This document shows, piece after piece, positions 49,261 through 63,368 of a stretch of 64,000 nt of DNA (the stretch's first letter is position 1; each line of letters opens with the position of its first letter). The stretch spans positions 926,009 through 990,008 of the forward strand of contig VWZP01001727.1 in NCBI GenBank assembly GCA_013396995.1. Direction: 5' to 3'. Below the pieces are notes generated by a model. The model saw only the letters and a program-made list of their open reading frames with translations, made no database searches and was not told the origin of the DNA. Both the position numbers and the translations under genes were made by a program. The stretch comes from Dicaeum eximium (lineage: Eukaryota > Chordata > Aves > Passeriformes > Dicaeidae).

Positions 49261-52200
49261 TCGGGGCAACAACAGGCCAAGTTGTTTTCTATAGAAGTTA
49301 CATAAACACAGAAGTTTCACAGGACAAAAATGGGAAAGCAAGAGACAGCACAACTTTCCGTGAAAAAGAAATACTGAGTGTGTTAAAGCTTCTTTTTTGT
49401 GTAAGAGGAAATAATACTTCCACACGATCAAAAAGATTTGGGATGCTGAAGCATTAAAAGCACTCGTATCCAGCTCTGCTCTTTACCCAGGCATGAGTCT
49501 AGCTTCTCATACTATCTTCTGAAACTGGTATTTTTACCAAAACTCAGATATATTAGTAAAAGCTTTTTCTTTTTAGTCACAGCTGTAGGGTATTTTAAAA
49601 TAGAAGAAACTAACCTCATTTATATATTTTTAAAAATTCTATAAATTTATTTAGCAAATTGTTTGGCTTGCATAGAAGTAATTAGACATTGTAATAATTT
49701 ACAATTTAAAATAATTTTGTAATAATTTATCTCCTTTTTCTTCCGGGCAAGACATGGATTCACATCTGATTTCCCTCTCCTGTTGGTCAAATGCGCCCAA
49801 GTTAGAGTAACCCTGCTCTGCAAGGGAATGGAAATGTCATGCTACATTACATAGTAAGTAAAATATTTCTAATAGGGAATTTTTGAGTATTTGTGGAGTA
49901 TAAATGTGAAAGTCAGCAAACGAAAGGAAAATAACAGATATATTGGGTATCCCGACTATGGTGTTCCAGAGAGCAATGACAGGACCCACAGACTGAAACC
50001 GTGTTCTGTAACACTGGAACCATGTGGTCTGACTACATACAGAAATTTGGGACTTAAGAACATCAGGAATTACTTTAAATTACAATTATAAAATATGAAA
50101 GCAGTTTTATTATGAGGAGTGGTGATCCTGCCAGCATTTGTCAATATGAATTTTGAATTTATGCACATGATGAATTAATTTGTTTCAGTACTAGAGAGGG
50201 ATAAAGAGTAGGAATTGCTTTGTTTGTGAGGGTTGTACTTGATCTATAACACTACAGTGTATCTGAATTCATATTTTGGATTATGTTTAGTATGTACATG
50301 CATTAATTGAGTTACACCTATTCAGACAGAGAAAAAATAGTAATGGGGAATATAATGTAATAAAAAAGGTTTCCCAGAGTAAATATCTTTAACAGGTAAG
50401 TAGATTTTAGTTTCTTTAGATGTAATACTGTTAGAGATGGGCAGTACATAAAAGAAAGCGTGAAATATTACATCAAAAAAAATCTAATTACAAAGAAATA
50501 CAAACACTGGATTTAGGCTCATGGGATATTAGCAGATACCCTTTTTTCCTGATAGCCACTTACTGTGCATGAAGTTGGACACCTCCAAAATCAGAGTATC
50601 ACTTCAGAAGCATCAAAGTACAATGATGGATAAGTGTGGGGCAATGAGAAAAACCCAAATCTTAACAGAAAATGCTACCTATCAGTATTTTGACTCCAGA
50701 TGTTAGGCATTTACTTGTGTAAATTATGTCTTAATTACAGTTGGCACATATTTATACCAGAAACTTGATATATTTCTGCTTGTCACTTACATTTGACAAT
50801 AGCTGGTATTTGAAATAAAAATAGGACTTTTTCTGAGACAGAAGGTTCTTAGCAGAATGGACCCTGGACCCTGCACTGTCTCCTGAGTGAGAGCTGCCCT
50901 GGCCTAATGCTTGTCTGGTACAAGTCTGATGCAATGGGACATGCTGAGCCCTGGGACTCTGGCCAAGGGACAATTCTGGTAGAAGTTTGTTCTGCAATAC
51001 CATTTGAGTATTTCATGACTTGGCTTTCTCTTTTTTTGAGTCTGAATGTCAGAACACTAATTAAGGAGAGCTCAGACTCAAAGAAAATAATTTTTTTGAA
51101 TTGTGTGTTCTTCAGAGCATTCTTTTCCACAGTAGTTTCCTTTCCCAAAAGGGGCTTTTGAGGAAAGCTAATGAGCTGAAGTTATTTTCCTACTTACTGT
51201 TATCTCAGCTGTGACAGTTTCTGACATTTGGCTAGCCTTAGCTTTAAATCTCAGAAGCATTTCTTTCCCACATACCTACATGGTGCATTTCACATACAGG
51301 TGAAGTTGCAGGAAAGAGAAAGAACAGGGCTGATTCTGGCAGCATATCAAATATTTCCTGGGAGCAGAGTACAGAACCCCATGTGGGCAAGAATAGCAAG
51401 ATCTTGTGACTAGAACTCCCCTATGATGAAGATAATGGCATAAGCATTTGAATGAATAAGTAATTTATGACAAGGCAAAATCTATCATCAAATTAGTGTT
51501 TCTCTATGCTCTCCTGGCCCATATCCTTTATGTTCAACATCAGCACCATAGTTTGATTATGTGGGACTGTTACATAGGTATCTTCCTCTCTATGTATTTT
51601 TATATGAAAACTGATTGTTGATGTTCACACACATATCACCTGTCCTGTTCTCTGATGACACAATCAAAGAAAAATCAGTATTTTCTTTTAAAAGAGAAAA
51701 AGGAGTGAAGGTTCACTAAACAGATGGAAAAGGAAAATAACATTTTTTTTGCCATTTACAGAGCACAAATAAAAATTGTTGTCAGCAGTCCACAAGTTGA
51801 ATGAAGTACAGTGACTCAGCATTTAACTTACACATAGGATTTATTATTTTCTGTCATACAGAAATCAATGAAGAACCTTAAGTATGTAGCATGGGGAAGA
51901 GAGGCTGTGGGACTATGCAACTGTACAGATATTCTAGAAACAGAACGCTATTTTGACAAGGAATAATTTCAAAATAGGATTACTTAGGCCCCAGCTCATT
52001 ATCTAAGTCTGGAAAGCAAGCAGGTGGGAAACATGCAAGCATTCGGTTTGAGAGCTTAACACCCTCCCCTCACCTCCACAGGACTGAGTGGTCAAAATAT
52101 TCTAGGACCATAAAGCCATGGACTACAGGTAGTGACTCAAACTTTTCTTCATATGCATCCCATTATACATATATTGGATTAATCCAGAAAATAGAGATTG

Positions 52201-55200
52201 AAGGGCTTTTTTCTCTACAGATACAGGCGGAGATTTTGTTACAGGCAGGAAGTCTGACTTAGAGGAGGGTCTCTTGTTTGTGGATATTACCTCATTCTCT
52301 CAAAGTCACAAAGAGTTTTTACACTACCTACACTGAATCTGGCATGTACACAGAGTTTGTCCTATCTGTACTGATCTTAAGCACACTGATATAACTCTAC
52401 TGGCAGGATGTCATACCACACTTGAAAGAGGCTTATTAGGAAAAAGGTGAAGAATGAAAGTGATCTCATTAAGCACAACTTTAAGAAAATTGCAAAAATT
52501 CCTACATAGGGATTGCATAGATAAGGATACTGTAGGTTAAAGTAAGTTGGTGAGATCAGTCTCAAAAGTGTTTTATACATTTAAGGTATGTGGGTCAAAA
52601 TTTTTACTCCAGTAACTAGTCTTTCTGTCCAGACACATAAACAAAGTGATCTTTATAAATGTACATCTCACACTAACTTCAGCAGGAGCTGAGAAAGAGT
52701 AGTCACTGTCACTTGAGTGATAAATACCAAGTATGATGGAACACCTGGGTGATTGGGCTGAGTCACAAATTTGTGCACATGAAGCTCTGTTCAGGTTCAC
52801 CAGAATAGCAGTCTAGTCCAGTTAACAGTTATCATCTGTAAGTATACAAACCCTAGTTTGGCCATCAGTGTCCGTGATAAATGTTTCTAGTTACTGAGTT
52901 ATAGTCAGCCCCTTCAGATATTGAGGTGTGAGTTATTGAAGACATGTATTCATATTTTACTGTGCAATAGAGAAAGAACTTTTGTTGCATGTAATGCAAA
53001 AAGTTAGATTCTTTAGGACTTTGATTTCTCTAACTGGACAGTCTTCTGAGCAATCATTTAAGGAGAACAGGGAAGCAATTTAATGGAATTCCATTATTAA
53101 TTATTTCATACTTTAACTGCATCTAGATAGTTCATCAGGATTAGAACCTCATTAAGTTGAGTACTGTATAAAAACACAAGTATGCACAGTGCCTGCCCCC
53201 AGTGTCAGCTCCATTACCCTCTCTGAAAAGAGAATGTTAAGCTGAAAGCCAATTTGCAGATGTGGCTGTGGATTCACTTCTGTGTTTGCAGAACTGTGGC
53301 TTAATGGAGTGCACAGTGCAGATTGCAAAGAGAAGTATGAAAGGAAGGTCAAATGCAAGAAATAAACAGGTGTGTATGCACACCTGCTCTGTATAGCTTC
53401 TTCTGGTTTTAGTTACCAAATGTAAAAAACCCAAAGAAATTACCAAACTCAGTATTTTTTCCCAGTTGATATCCAATTTTTAGATAAATCACTTTTCCCT
53501 GTTACAGGTTTAGTTTCCTTAAACACACAGTAGTTGTCAATAGGAAGAAGCTAGGTTTTAAATTACCTAAAGAAGACATTTGAGCTGTAATTTTTCCAAG
53601 GTTGAACATTAAAGCTAATTAAAAAAAAAAAATTGCATATAGCTTTTGTTCAAGAGAGGAAGATGAAAATCAGTATGGATTTTCTGCAAGAGATGATAAC
53701 TTCTAATTATATTCATTTCAGATCTAAAAGCCCATTTCCAGAGAATCATCTGTTGTAATAAAGCTGCAATATGTCTTATTTTATCTTTTGTCCTCAGTTC
53801 CTATGTAGTCCTGGCAAGAACGTCATCCATCAATGTATAAATGTTAAATCACCCCAGTCATGAAATATTAACAGAATGCATACAGTTATGACTCCTAAAT
53901 TGAAGTCTTCCTAGCTGTAATTTGTCATACCTACAATTGTACAATGTTATTGGTACAGTAAAACTAGGAAACTACGAAATAGATCTATTGGAAAAATAGC
54001 ATTTCTAGTACATGCATTAATATAGACAAGCCCTGAACCTGATTCAGCTGAGGTCAACAAGAGGTTTTTTTTGACATTAGTGAAAGCAAAATAATGAATT
54101 TCTAAATGTCTTGGTTCTCAGCAACAGATGAACAACATAAGAGGAGCTCTTAATTCCTTCATGCAAAGGTTTAGGTTTTCTGGAGCAAAGTAGAATGAGC
54201 ATGCTACTTATTATTTTCCAGATGGCAATAATATATATTGAAATATATATAAAATAGGCTCCCCTACAGTATGTACCTAGAACAGGTATGTAATTTTTTT
54301 TAACATATTCCCTGTAACAAGCTGATAGACAATGCTAGGGGAACACATCCTAGGGACAGTATTTGTGAGAAACATAGGAAGTTCTCCAGCCCTAGTTCTT
54401 CCAAAATAATAATAAAATTTGCCATCTCAAAAATTGAGTATAATTTTGAAATAATTTAAAACCTTAAAAAATATGGAATAAGATTATTAAGCATGTACAA
54501 TTCAGTCACATATCATCCAGAACTTAAAAACGTTGCAAGCTGGCCATATTTCTTGTACTCAATTATTTATATTTTCCAATGACACCCAAAGTAGTTTTAT
54601 TATAATGAGAATAGTTTAATCTCAAATATCTGTTTTCCATGAGCACTGTGTTTCTGCTTGCTGACTTTATTATCATTTTATATGCTATGGACATTGATGA
54701 GGCCCGAAGAACCTGATCTAACTTTGAAGTTACTCCTGCTTTTTAGTAGGAGGTTGGACTACAGACCTTTAGAGGTCAGTTCAAGCCTGCCTTTTCCTGT
54801 ATTGCTATGATTTTTCTGCAACTTTTCTGTAATTCTTTGATTCTAGAGGAAGTTTTGCTAGGGGAAAACCTTAAGGATTTATGAAGTGTCCTTTCCATTA
54901 CCCATATACCACAAAAGCAGATGTCTGGGGTTTTATGCACTTATCTGATCACTTGTAGCAGTCCAGACTGCCTGCTGATCTCATTTCATGCTTACTTATC
55001 TCTTCTGATCTTCACTGTATGTCCCAGCCTCTGCATTTCTTTTGCTACACTATATAAACATGGTATAATCTCATGCATTGAAAAAGCAAACCAAAATACA
55101 TTATTAACTGATCTGCTTTTCTAACTGTTGTTTCTCTCTTAGTGGTTAGGCTCAGTTTCCTTCCTGCAGTTCTGTCAGGCTCTACCAAACTGCTGTCTGT

Positions 55201-58200
55201 TGTCTTTGAGTCTGGGCCACTCTCTCATTTTGACCATAGCCCTTAGGAACCCTTTCCTAATCAACCTCAAAATGGATATTTTTTTCTCATCTGCCTTGTG
55301 GGCTATGTTCAATGAAGCCAGTGGTGCAGTTTTCCTTAAATCCTCTCATCCTTGTTTGCCTCCATCCTGCCTCCATCTTTTTATTCCCTTTGCTTCCCTA
55401 ATTTATTTTTTTATAGATTATTTGGAAGAACTTCCCCCTTCCTCACTTTCCTGTATGGTTCCAAGTGTCTGCTCTTCCCTTTTCTGTCTGCAATATGTCT
55501 GTTGGTGACTTACTCCACAAATAAAATTTTAGTTATTATCTGTATGCAAAAACCCTGCAGAGCTGCTTCTCCAGTCCAGATTAGACTCTAACTTTCCAAG
55601 TGAAAAAAAGTAATTAGATCTACAGATATCATATTTGGAGGTCTAGTCTTTTTTAAAACTTAATACATATAAAACATATTTCCTTATTTTTCACTTTCAT
55701 AACATGTCATTCAAGATAGGCCAAATCAGGGTCATTATCTGGGACTGATTTCCAGACCCTCTCCTTTAAATTTCACTGATAGTTTACTAAATGTGGTGTT
55801 ACCCTCTGTAGGATACAGACATCTCTGCCCACTCACAGAACAATCTCAGGTAAGCTGTCACTTGCACCTGTTAACTGCAACCTGGTCTTCTCAGGCTTTG
55901 ACAAAGCAATTTCACTGCTCTTATTCCAAATACTACTGCAAGGGTAGTATTCTGACTATGCCATCTTTTTAGTTTCCTCACTGACGCCCTTTCACTGTTT
56001 CATCAGATGCACCTATGTACCTTGTCTTTGCTTTAGAGGTCTTTCAGGACCTCATAATCACAATTCACTTGGCACTGCCTTTGTTTCTCTATGAAGTTTT
56101 CACACAAACCTTTATCCATTCTCTCATATTTTGGAGAAGAGGAGAATACAGTGATAAAATCACTGCCAGGAGGTATGAAAAGGACTCCAAAGAACCCAAG
56201 TGACTGATACTATTAAACAAATAGCTACCTACACCTGGCTTAAAGCTTGAACGTTCTCCTGAATGAGGTCAGGGTCAAACAGTTTAGGCAGCACACAAGG
56301 CTGCTCAGGAATATACATTCTTCCAGCTCCCTTGTTCCCCAGCCTTCAAATCTCACCCAAAGTTTCCCCTTCTCCTAATGCATGCAGGAGAAAAAATGAT
56401 TATTTAAACTGATGATGCGCTGAAACCATTGCTAATCAGCTAGACAAATATTGACACTCTCATTTTACTTTTCCATTCATGTGCATTTTTTTTTGTCTTT
56501 TGTCTTCTCTTGGATTCTAACCACTCTGTGGGAAGTCTTTGTTTTTGCTCTTTGTTTGTACAATGTCTAGCCAGTGGGATGCTGGTCTGATTAAGCCTCA
56601 CAGGCACTCCAGTAACGCGAATTAAAAACAATACCACTTTCTATTCCCGCTACCTCTACAGACACTGTTAGGCTGTGGGAAGCTGAATTCTGTGGCTGCC
56701 TATGTACCAACTGACAATACCATATCCTAATCAGGGTCTGCTGCAAAACTGGTAAAGGAATTGCAAAAACATCATTGGGGACTTGAACGGAGAAGCTAAT
56801 TTAATTTTGATACAACTGAAAAAGTAAATGCAAAGACAAAAACCATAATTAAAAAACCTTACACGTGATTGTATTTCGTACAATAAACCTGAAATTTTGT
56901 GTCAATTTTCAAAATTCACTTTATCAATTCAATAAGAAGTTAAAAATATGGGCAAAGCGAAAAATAGACAAAAGGATCCCTTCTTTCACTTTCTGTCATT
57001 TCTCCTTTCCATCACTTCATTTTGTTTAACGTGTGAATGCCCACTGTCAGAATATCATCCGGATTTTAAAGCTGATTAAAATTTTTGGTAAACAACTTTT
57101 ACTTTAGTGCTTTACACAGATATTAAAAAACACTATTCCTGAGCCTTCTGTAAGAGCTCCTCTTGAGCTTCATCTTTTACAATGGCCAGTACTATAGTTC
57201 TTCATTTTATCTAAAGATTATCACCTATTGATATTGATGTACCTTGTAAACGCTGAAGGTGAAAAATAGGTTTTCTCGATGTTTTGCACTTCTAAAGATG
57301 GTTCTAACTCCCTCCATATGAAGATTGGGTTAAATACAGAGTATTACATTTATAATATTTTGAATTACAATATCTTGGACTATTTATCCTGCTGCTAAAA
57401 GAGCAAATGAAAGATTTTTATGATGAGCCTGAACATCTTCCTTCCATGAGTTTAGAGTCCTCCACTGACATAAAGAAAAAGGAATGTTTTCCTTTTTTTC
57501 CCTTACCTTGATATTAAAGAACAAGATAAATTTCTTCCTCCATGCATTTTGAGAATAAAACATTACTTTTACTTCTGTACCAGAAATTCAACAAAGTGCC
57601 TTGCTAGATAAATGATTTTGCCTCAAATATCTTTATTCTGTCAAATCCGAAGTCGTAACTTCTTTAATCATACACTAGGGCAAGTTCATATTTCCACAGA
57701 ACTGAGTTTCTGACTGTGAACAAAAAGAAATGAAGTTTGTCAAGAAAGTTAAGGTGCACTGCTGGAATTGTGCAAAAGCTTGCAGAACTGACCATGTTAT
57801 CAGTGGTTACAGTCAGCTTAAGTTGTGTACTTCTGTAGTTTCACCCAAAATAGAATGTTAGTAGCCTTTAACTCCTATATGGCATCCACTTCTGAAGGCA
57901 CTTCTGTTAATGACTAAGAGGAGGTAGAATACTTCCTTTTTAGATTTTAAGCTGTGTGAAAGACAAGCTCTACTGTTTCCATAATGCAGATATCTTAAGA
58001 AGGTCCAACCTTTGCAGGGAAAAACCCTGTATGTTTCAGGAGTTCTGACTAGGTAAGAATTACAAAAAGTTTCTCACTCCTTCCTCTTTGTCAATCAGAA
58101 AAGACAATAATCAGTCCTATCCACACCCAAAGAGCCAAAAGCAGCAAAATTATCTGTATATCCTATTTCACTCTGAGTCAAAAGAAAGGTTATGGTGACA

Positions 58201-58600
58201 TTTAGTCTCAATTTATAAAAGCTATACTAGAGATAATAATGAAGATGCAATAATCCTATTGCCACTCTCAAAAATGTGGCATCTATGAAAACACACAAAA
58301 CCAAATTCCTGAGAATCTTGCTATACTTCAGCATGAGAACGTGCAAGCGTAATTAATTAATGCCTGAAGGTAATTCTAGTTAACGTCAGACTTGAGATGT
58401 AACACTGACTACAACTTCAGATTCACATGTATTTTTGGAGACATCAGACATGCTGTTTCTTAGAGCAGGAGCAACATTCTACCAACTCCTTTGAATTCAT
58501 GCACTATGCCATTTAAAATATTTACTTAAATATGTGCATTTTCATGAAAGAAACAGTGGTCTTCATACAGCACAGACCCTCTGAAGTCTTATATTTGAAG
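49261..58600. other. Intergenic region between C1orf146 and BTBD8, no gene seen
   Basis: All open frames are under about 105 codons, overlap on both strands, and show no domain, splice context or conservation that I recognise. The only repeat I can name is the CR1 tail at 54695-54846. A pyrimidine-rich stretch on the plus strand at about 55140-55510 opens a 102-codon frame rich in Leu, Ser and Phe, which is a composition effect. Confidence 0.6.
54695..54846 (+). mobile_element. CR1 LINE 3' terminal fragment
   Basis: The plus strand reads GTAGGAGGTTGGACTACAGA, then CCTTTAGAGGTCAGTTCAAG and CCTG, the sense CR1 end (compare GGAGGTTGGACTAGATGACC). It finishes with degenerate ATTCT/GATTCT units (TTGCTATGATTTTTC, AATTCTTTGATTCTA). 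It is short and old, with opposite orientation to the two other CR1 copies in the window. The left edge is approximate. Confidence 0.82.
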
Positions 58601-58618
58601 AAAAGGCAATTAAAAAAA

Positions 58619-58624
58619 TTTATT
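58619..58624 (-). terminator. BTBD8: BTBD8 polyadenylation signal
   Basis: AATAAA on the minus strand, about 600 nt past the BTBD8 stop codon at 59230-59228. It gives a 3' UTR of normal size and is the first canonical hexamer I found there. Confidence 0.6.
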
Positions 58625-59227
58625 GGAAACTTCTAAACAAAACCATTCAAAATACAAAAATCAAATCTGGAATAAACAGATGAAACAAGCTGCTCATATT
58701 AATAAGGTCCAAGGCAGATTCAGATGGAAACATTTTCTTTGAATATGTTTTTCTGTCATTTAAAGTATGGTTGGCACACATCACCTTTTGACACAACCAT
58801 TCTGAATCTTTATTGTCGTAAAATGAGTCACCATATGGGGGGGGAAAGGAGAGGAACAGGTCTACTAATAGTGCATTCATCTTTAAATTTTTGATCAATG
58901 AGAACATTAAATGTCAGAAAAGATAAAAGGGAGGGCAGAAACCCAGACTTTTCTTTCATGTCATCTAGTTTTTCTAACAATTCTAGAAAATACATGCTCA
59001 AGTTCATTTTTAGAAAAGACATACATTTAAGTCTTGAAAAATTATTGTACTTGTGATTAAATCTAGACGATAAGTTAACATATTTACCTCATTTTATCAG
59101 AAAGATTGCCTCAGTATCAAGAATTGCTCGTTCTTGACTGATGCAGTATTTCATTATGGTATGGAAACAACTCATCAAAAATAGATTTGGGGAATGGGTT
59201 GGAGTTCAGTTGCAAACAGCTGACACC

Positions 59228-62200
59228 TTAATGATGGGTTTCCAGTTCAAGGATTGTCCATTCCCCGTGAGGGGACGAACAGTCTTCAGATGAAAAGCTT
59301 GCCACTGTAATGCTTGCTGAGGAATCGTCAAGTGGAGACATGAGTTCAGTCCACCTGCTGAATGTTTCAACTTGTGAGGTACCCTGAGGATTCGAACCAT
59401 CTCGTGCCAGAAACAGTGTCTGATTGATAAGACATTGTGCTAAGTTAAGGTCTTCAGGAACAGAGTTTTTGAAATCTATATTTGAGTCCTGCTCAGATAA
59501 CAATTGCCTGAGTAGAGTCCAGTCCTGTTCTGCAAACTGTTGATCTTCAAAATCCATCTCTAGAACTGCTGTTTCTGAATCCATCCTCTGCTCAATTGCT
59601 TCTCCAACATCCATCTCATATATTGGAGAAAGGGTTTTTGAAGGCCGATGTTCATACATGCAGGTTTGTGCCATTGTGTCATAATCATCTATGTCTCCTG
59701 AAATAATTCACAATACTGTACAATGTAAAAATTGTAGATGATCCTCCCCTCAGGGCTGTGTAGAGCAAAATTTAATTCATTCAGGAAGGACAATCCAATC
59801 AGGTTAAAAAAGGGGGGATGGAGGGTTATACAAAATTGACAAAATTTGAGGCATTTATTTCCTATATAAAAAACAAAGTATGATTTATAAATTAAGTTAA
59901 AGCAGCAATCACCACTGGTAATTAACAATAACCTCCATAATTAAGTTTCTGATACAGAAAATGACAATGTAAATATACACTTAATGCACATGAAATTTCT
60001 CATTTACTACATAAATTAAATTTAGACCAGGAGGTGGATAGAGGGAATTAATAGAGAATGATTACTGAATGGTGACTTAAGCTATGTCAGCTTAGAAGAG
60101 AATTAAAACCAAAATTGTTTATCCACAGGCTTATTTCTACACCGCACATGCAAGGGCAGCTGCAGGCAAGGGCAAGCAAACTTAAAAAAAAATTACAACT
60201 TTTAATGTCTTCTTCTGCGGTCTGGCTGAACATAGATCATCATCAGTGTTTCATTACTCTTGAATACACAATAGTTGTAATCAACACTATTGTATATTTT
60301 TGATGGGATAAACAGACTGAATTATTGATATAAAAGAAGACAAAACACAAAACTAGACAAGTATTCATCTAGCTACATGAAACAAGTTAGAACTTTTTTT
60401 GTTTATAAGCATCAGTTCTAAGTATAATCTCTCTTTAGGAAATAAGCTTTTACTGGTAAAATTTAGAATTTTAGACATCTCATAAGCTCTAAAGCAGAGT
60501 TCAAACCTACTCCCACTGGTGTATATGGCAAATATTCAGTTATATTCAGTGGGAGAATGATCCAAATTTGTATATAATATATAAATAAATAAATTACAAC
60601 AGTAATGCATATAGCTGTTCAGGTAAACAGTTCAGTGCGCTTTAATAAAGGTTATTACTTTAGTTATTGCACATCCCATTCAGACATACTATATGTTGTC
60701 AAGCAGACAAAACAAATACTAAGATTCCATCAAAAGCTGATGCTGTCAATGTTAGATTGGATCAAAAATAACTGAAGTACAGACAACTGCATCCAATCTT
60801 TCTTTACATAAAATCTCTTGTCTTGTAGTCAAGTTTCTCATTGAACAGCAGGGTATTGACAGATACTTCAAACAGACAAGCATTCTCTACCCAAGTGAAA
60901 TACTTAAAAATATTTAAATATAGTTTCAGCCAAAATTACTTCAGTTCAGGATTCAATCCCAGACAGATTGCCAAAGCTTCCCCTATTAATTTGGTTTTGA
61001 ATGACTGAATGTTTCTAATTCTGTACATTACCTGGAAGTAAATCAGTATTAGCGCATTCAGTAGTTGCTGGTTGACTGTCTCTCACTTGACTTTCCTGAG
61101 TCAGCATCTGATTCTTACTGGCTTCTCCAGGTTTTGCAGAGCTGCTCTTTTGCACATCAGAATTAGTTTCTCTCTGCTGAAGATCCAGATGACATGGTCT
61201 TTCTTGAGATTTTGCATCATTGTCTAAGTACATATTGCACTGGTGAAATTCACTAGCCACCTCATTCTTCATATTTACTTGCTGGTTTTCTCCTGGATGT
61301 GGACTACCTGCTGAATATACTTTCTCTGGGCAATTTTGTTCAGTCACTGAGGCACCTTGATTCTCCTTTCCTGGGATTTCAGTATTTTGAAGATGCAGGA
61401 GAGAACTTCCACTTTTATCCAATCTATTGTCTCTATCCTTTTGCTGTTTGCCATCCAGGAATCCATCTTCAGTTTCCAATGAGTATCTTGAATAAAATGT
61501 TTTTCCATGGTACTCTTGAGAAGCACTGTCAAATACTTCTGGAGTAAGAGAATCTATTGAGTGCTGACGTGAAGTGTGAGTTTCTACTTTATCATCAGCT
61601 CCCAATTCTTCACATTCATCTACTGAAAGTAAAACAGACCGTTTGAAATTTTTAGTTTTAGAAAACTCCTGACTTGCAGTATCATTTTCTGTTGCATCCT
61701 CAAAAGCTAAATTATCAATTCCTTGGAACTGTTGAGTAGGAACATTTGATGGGGGAAAATTTTCTGCAACGTTCTCTGCTTCAGATCTGTCATCTTCTGT
61801 TTCATCAGCAGAAGAAGAAACTTGGTCTGCTTCCTGAGTAAACTGTGCATTACCAAAAGCAGAACTTTTGCTTTCTCTAGTTGTGGTCCGTGACCTCTCT
61901 TGATGGGACCAAATTTCAGGTCTTTTTCTTGGTATTTCATCATCACTTGTTGAATTAACACGAAAGAGATCAGAACCCTCTTTTTTCATTTTCACTTCTA
62001 TTCTTAGGCTGCTATCATAAATTTTTAATTCCTCAGGTGTACTTGTGTCACTGCTGCTTCTTCCAAGAAAATCATGACATAACATAGTACTGCATTTGGA
62101 AATCCCTCTTTCATTGGATCCCTCATCGTCCTGAGAGCCTCCAGCATCATAATCTTCTGATCTTGGTTTTATATCATCAGAGGATGTGGTTGCACTGCCA

Positions 62201-63368
62201 GTATCTGATTCAGGACTCTCTTTTGGATCTACAGCACCAGTACTCCAGTGGTCCACAAAAGGAATTTCTGCATTTTCATGGTTTTCTGGCATTTCCATAG
62301 GCTCTATAAGCTCTGTGTAATTAGGTGAATATTTTTCTGTTATTTGTTCTGTGGAACATTCTGAAACATCGTCTAAATCTGTTGTAACTGATTTATATTC
62401 AGTCAAGGCTGATGTATCACACAGTTCATCAACTGTAAGAAATCCTTCCACATGGACCTGAGAAGATGGTATCTCATCCTCTTTATTGGTTACTTGGGAA
62501 AAGCTTGACAAAGCATTTTCACCATAGTTACGACCTGTTTCAGAGTTTGTTTTATCACTGTGTTCATTACAGACTTTTGTTGCTTTTGAATCTTTCACCA
62601 GTTCTCCTAAAACAGTAGCCTTTTGATTGGTTTCCTTGGAAAAGTCTGAATATCCATCATTGGAAGACTGTGCATGACAGTGAAATTCAGCTGTATTATC
62701 ATCTTTCTCTGGATCTTCATTCTTTCTAATTCCAGTCTGATCTCCACAGATTTGTCTTGTTTCCATGTCATTTGGTAGTGAAACATTCAGTTTATAAATA
62801 GTTTCTTCTGCAGTTTGAGGAGAAGAAGATTCAGATTGTATTTCGTATTGCACAGCTTCAGAAGAATCTGGTACTTTTTGTTTATTGGATTGACAGGACT
62901 CCAGCAATTTATTGTCACTGCTTCTTTCCATGGCAGGTTTTAAAGATTCATTTGCAGAATAGCATTCATTATTGTCAGGAAGCTGACCTGCCACAGCATC
63001 AGCCGTGTTTTTCTCAACTTTCTGTCCTGAACCTCTGTGCTCAGAGGTGTGCACATTCTTCTGGACAACAGGAGAATCACTCCTTGAATGCTTTTGGGCA
63101 GAGGACTGAGATTTTAATGCAGTTGTTTTCTGTTTCAGGTCTTTACTATTCGTAATCTCAGCATTCTTTGATGGAGCCAGAGTCTTAGGTGTTGTTTTTG
63201 AAGTGGCTTTTGTTACAGGTGTTTGTGATTGTTTGATACTCTTCTTCTTAGCTGAAGGGTGTTTTTCTGGGAGTGTTGTCTGAACCAGGTGTTGTAACAC
63301 ATTTTTTTCTTCATTATGTTTTGGAGACATTCCTGATTTCAGTGAATTTGGTGATTCCCCCTGAGGTC
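59228..63368 (-). CDS. BTBD8: BTBD8 (KIAA1107/APache part), last two coding exons; 5' part outside the window
   Basis: The exon 63368-61032 (2337 nt, acceptor CTGTTTGTTAG, donor CCAG|GTAATG) joins in phase 1 to the terminal exon 59697-59228 (acceptor TTATTTCAG). Together they encode about 935 residues. The long exon is Ser-, Glu-, Asp- and Thr-rich with no membrane span, so it is probably disordered. Its most ordered-looking parts are KCSTMLCHDFLGRSSSDTST, PEELKIYDSSLRIEVKMKKE, and the final exon with EQDWTLLRQLLSEQDSNID, FSRWTELMSPLDDSSASITV and GEWTILELETHH at the stop. I recognise the last parts from human KIAA1107, now merged into BTBD8, known as APache, an AP-2 partner in clathrin-mediated synaptic vesicle recycling. 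I see no exact FxDxF or DPW motif here. The BTB domains would lie upstream, beyond 64000. Confidence 0.88.

Noticed and set aside
49019..49305. Two overlapping 90-codon plus-strand frames in the CpG island
   Set aside because: They are GC-rich, Pro/Ala/Arg/Gly-rich frames with no similarity and no splice support, typical of CpG islands.
55200..55508. 102-codon plus-strand frame rich in Leu, Phe and Ser, resembling a membrane protein
   Set aside because: The hydrophobic look comes from a pyrimidine-rich strand. There are overlapping frames, no signal of conservation and no gene context.
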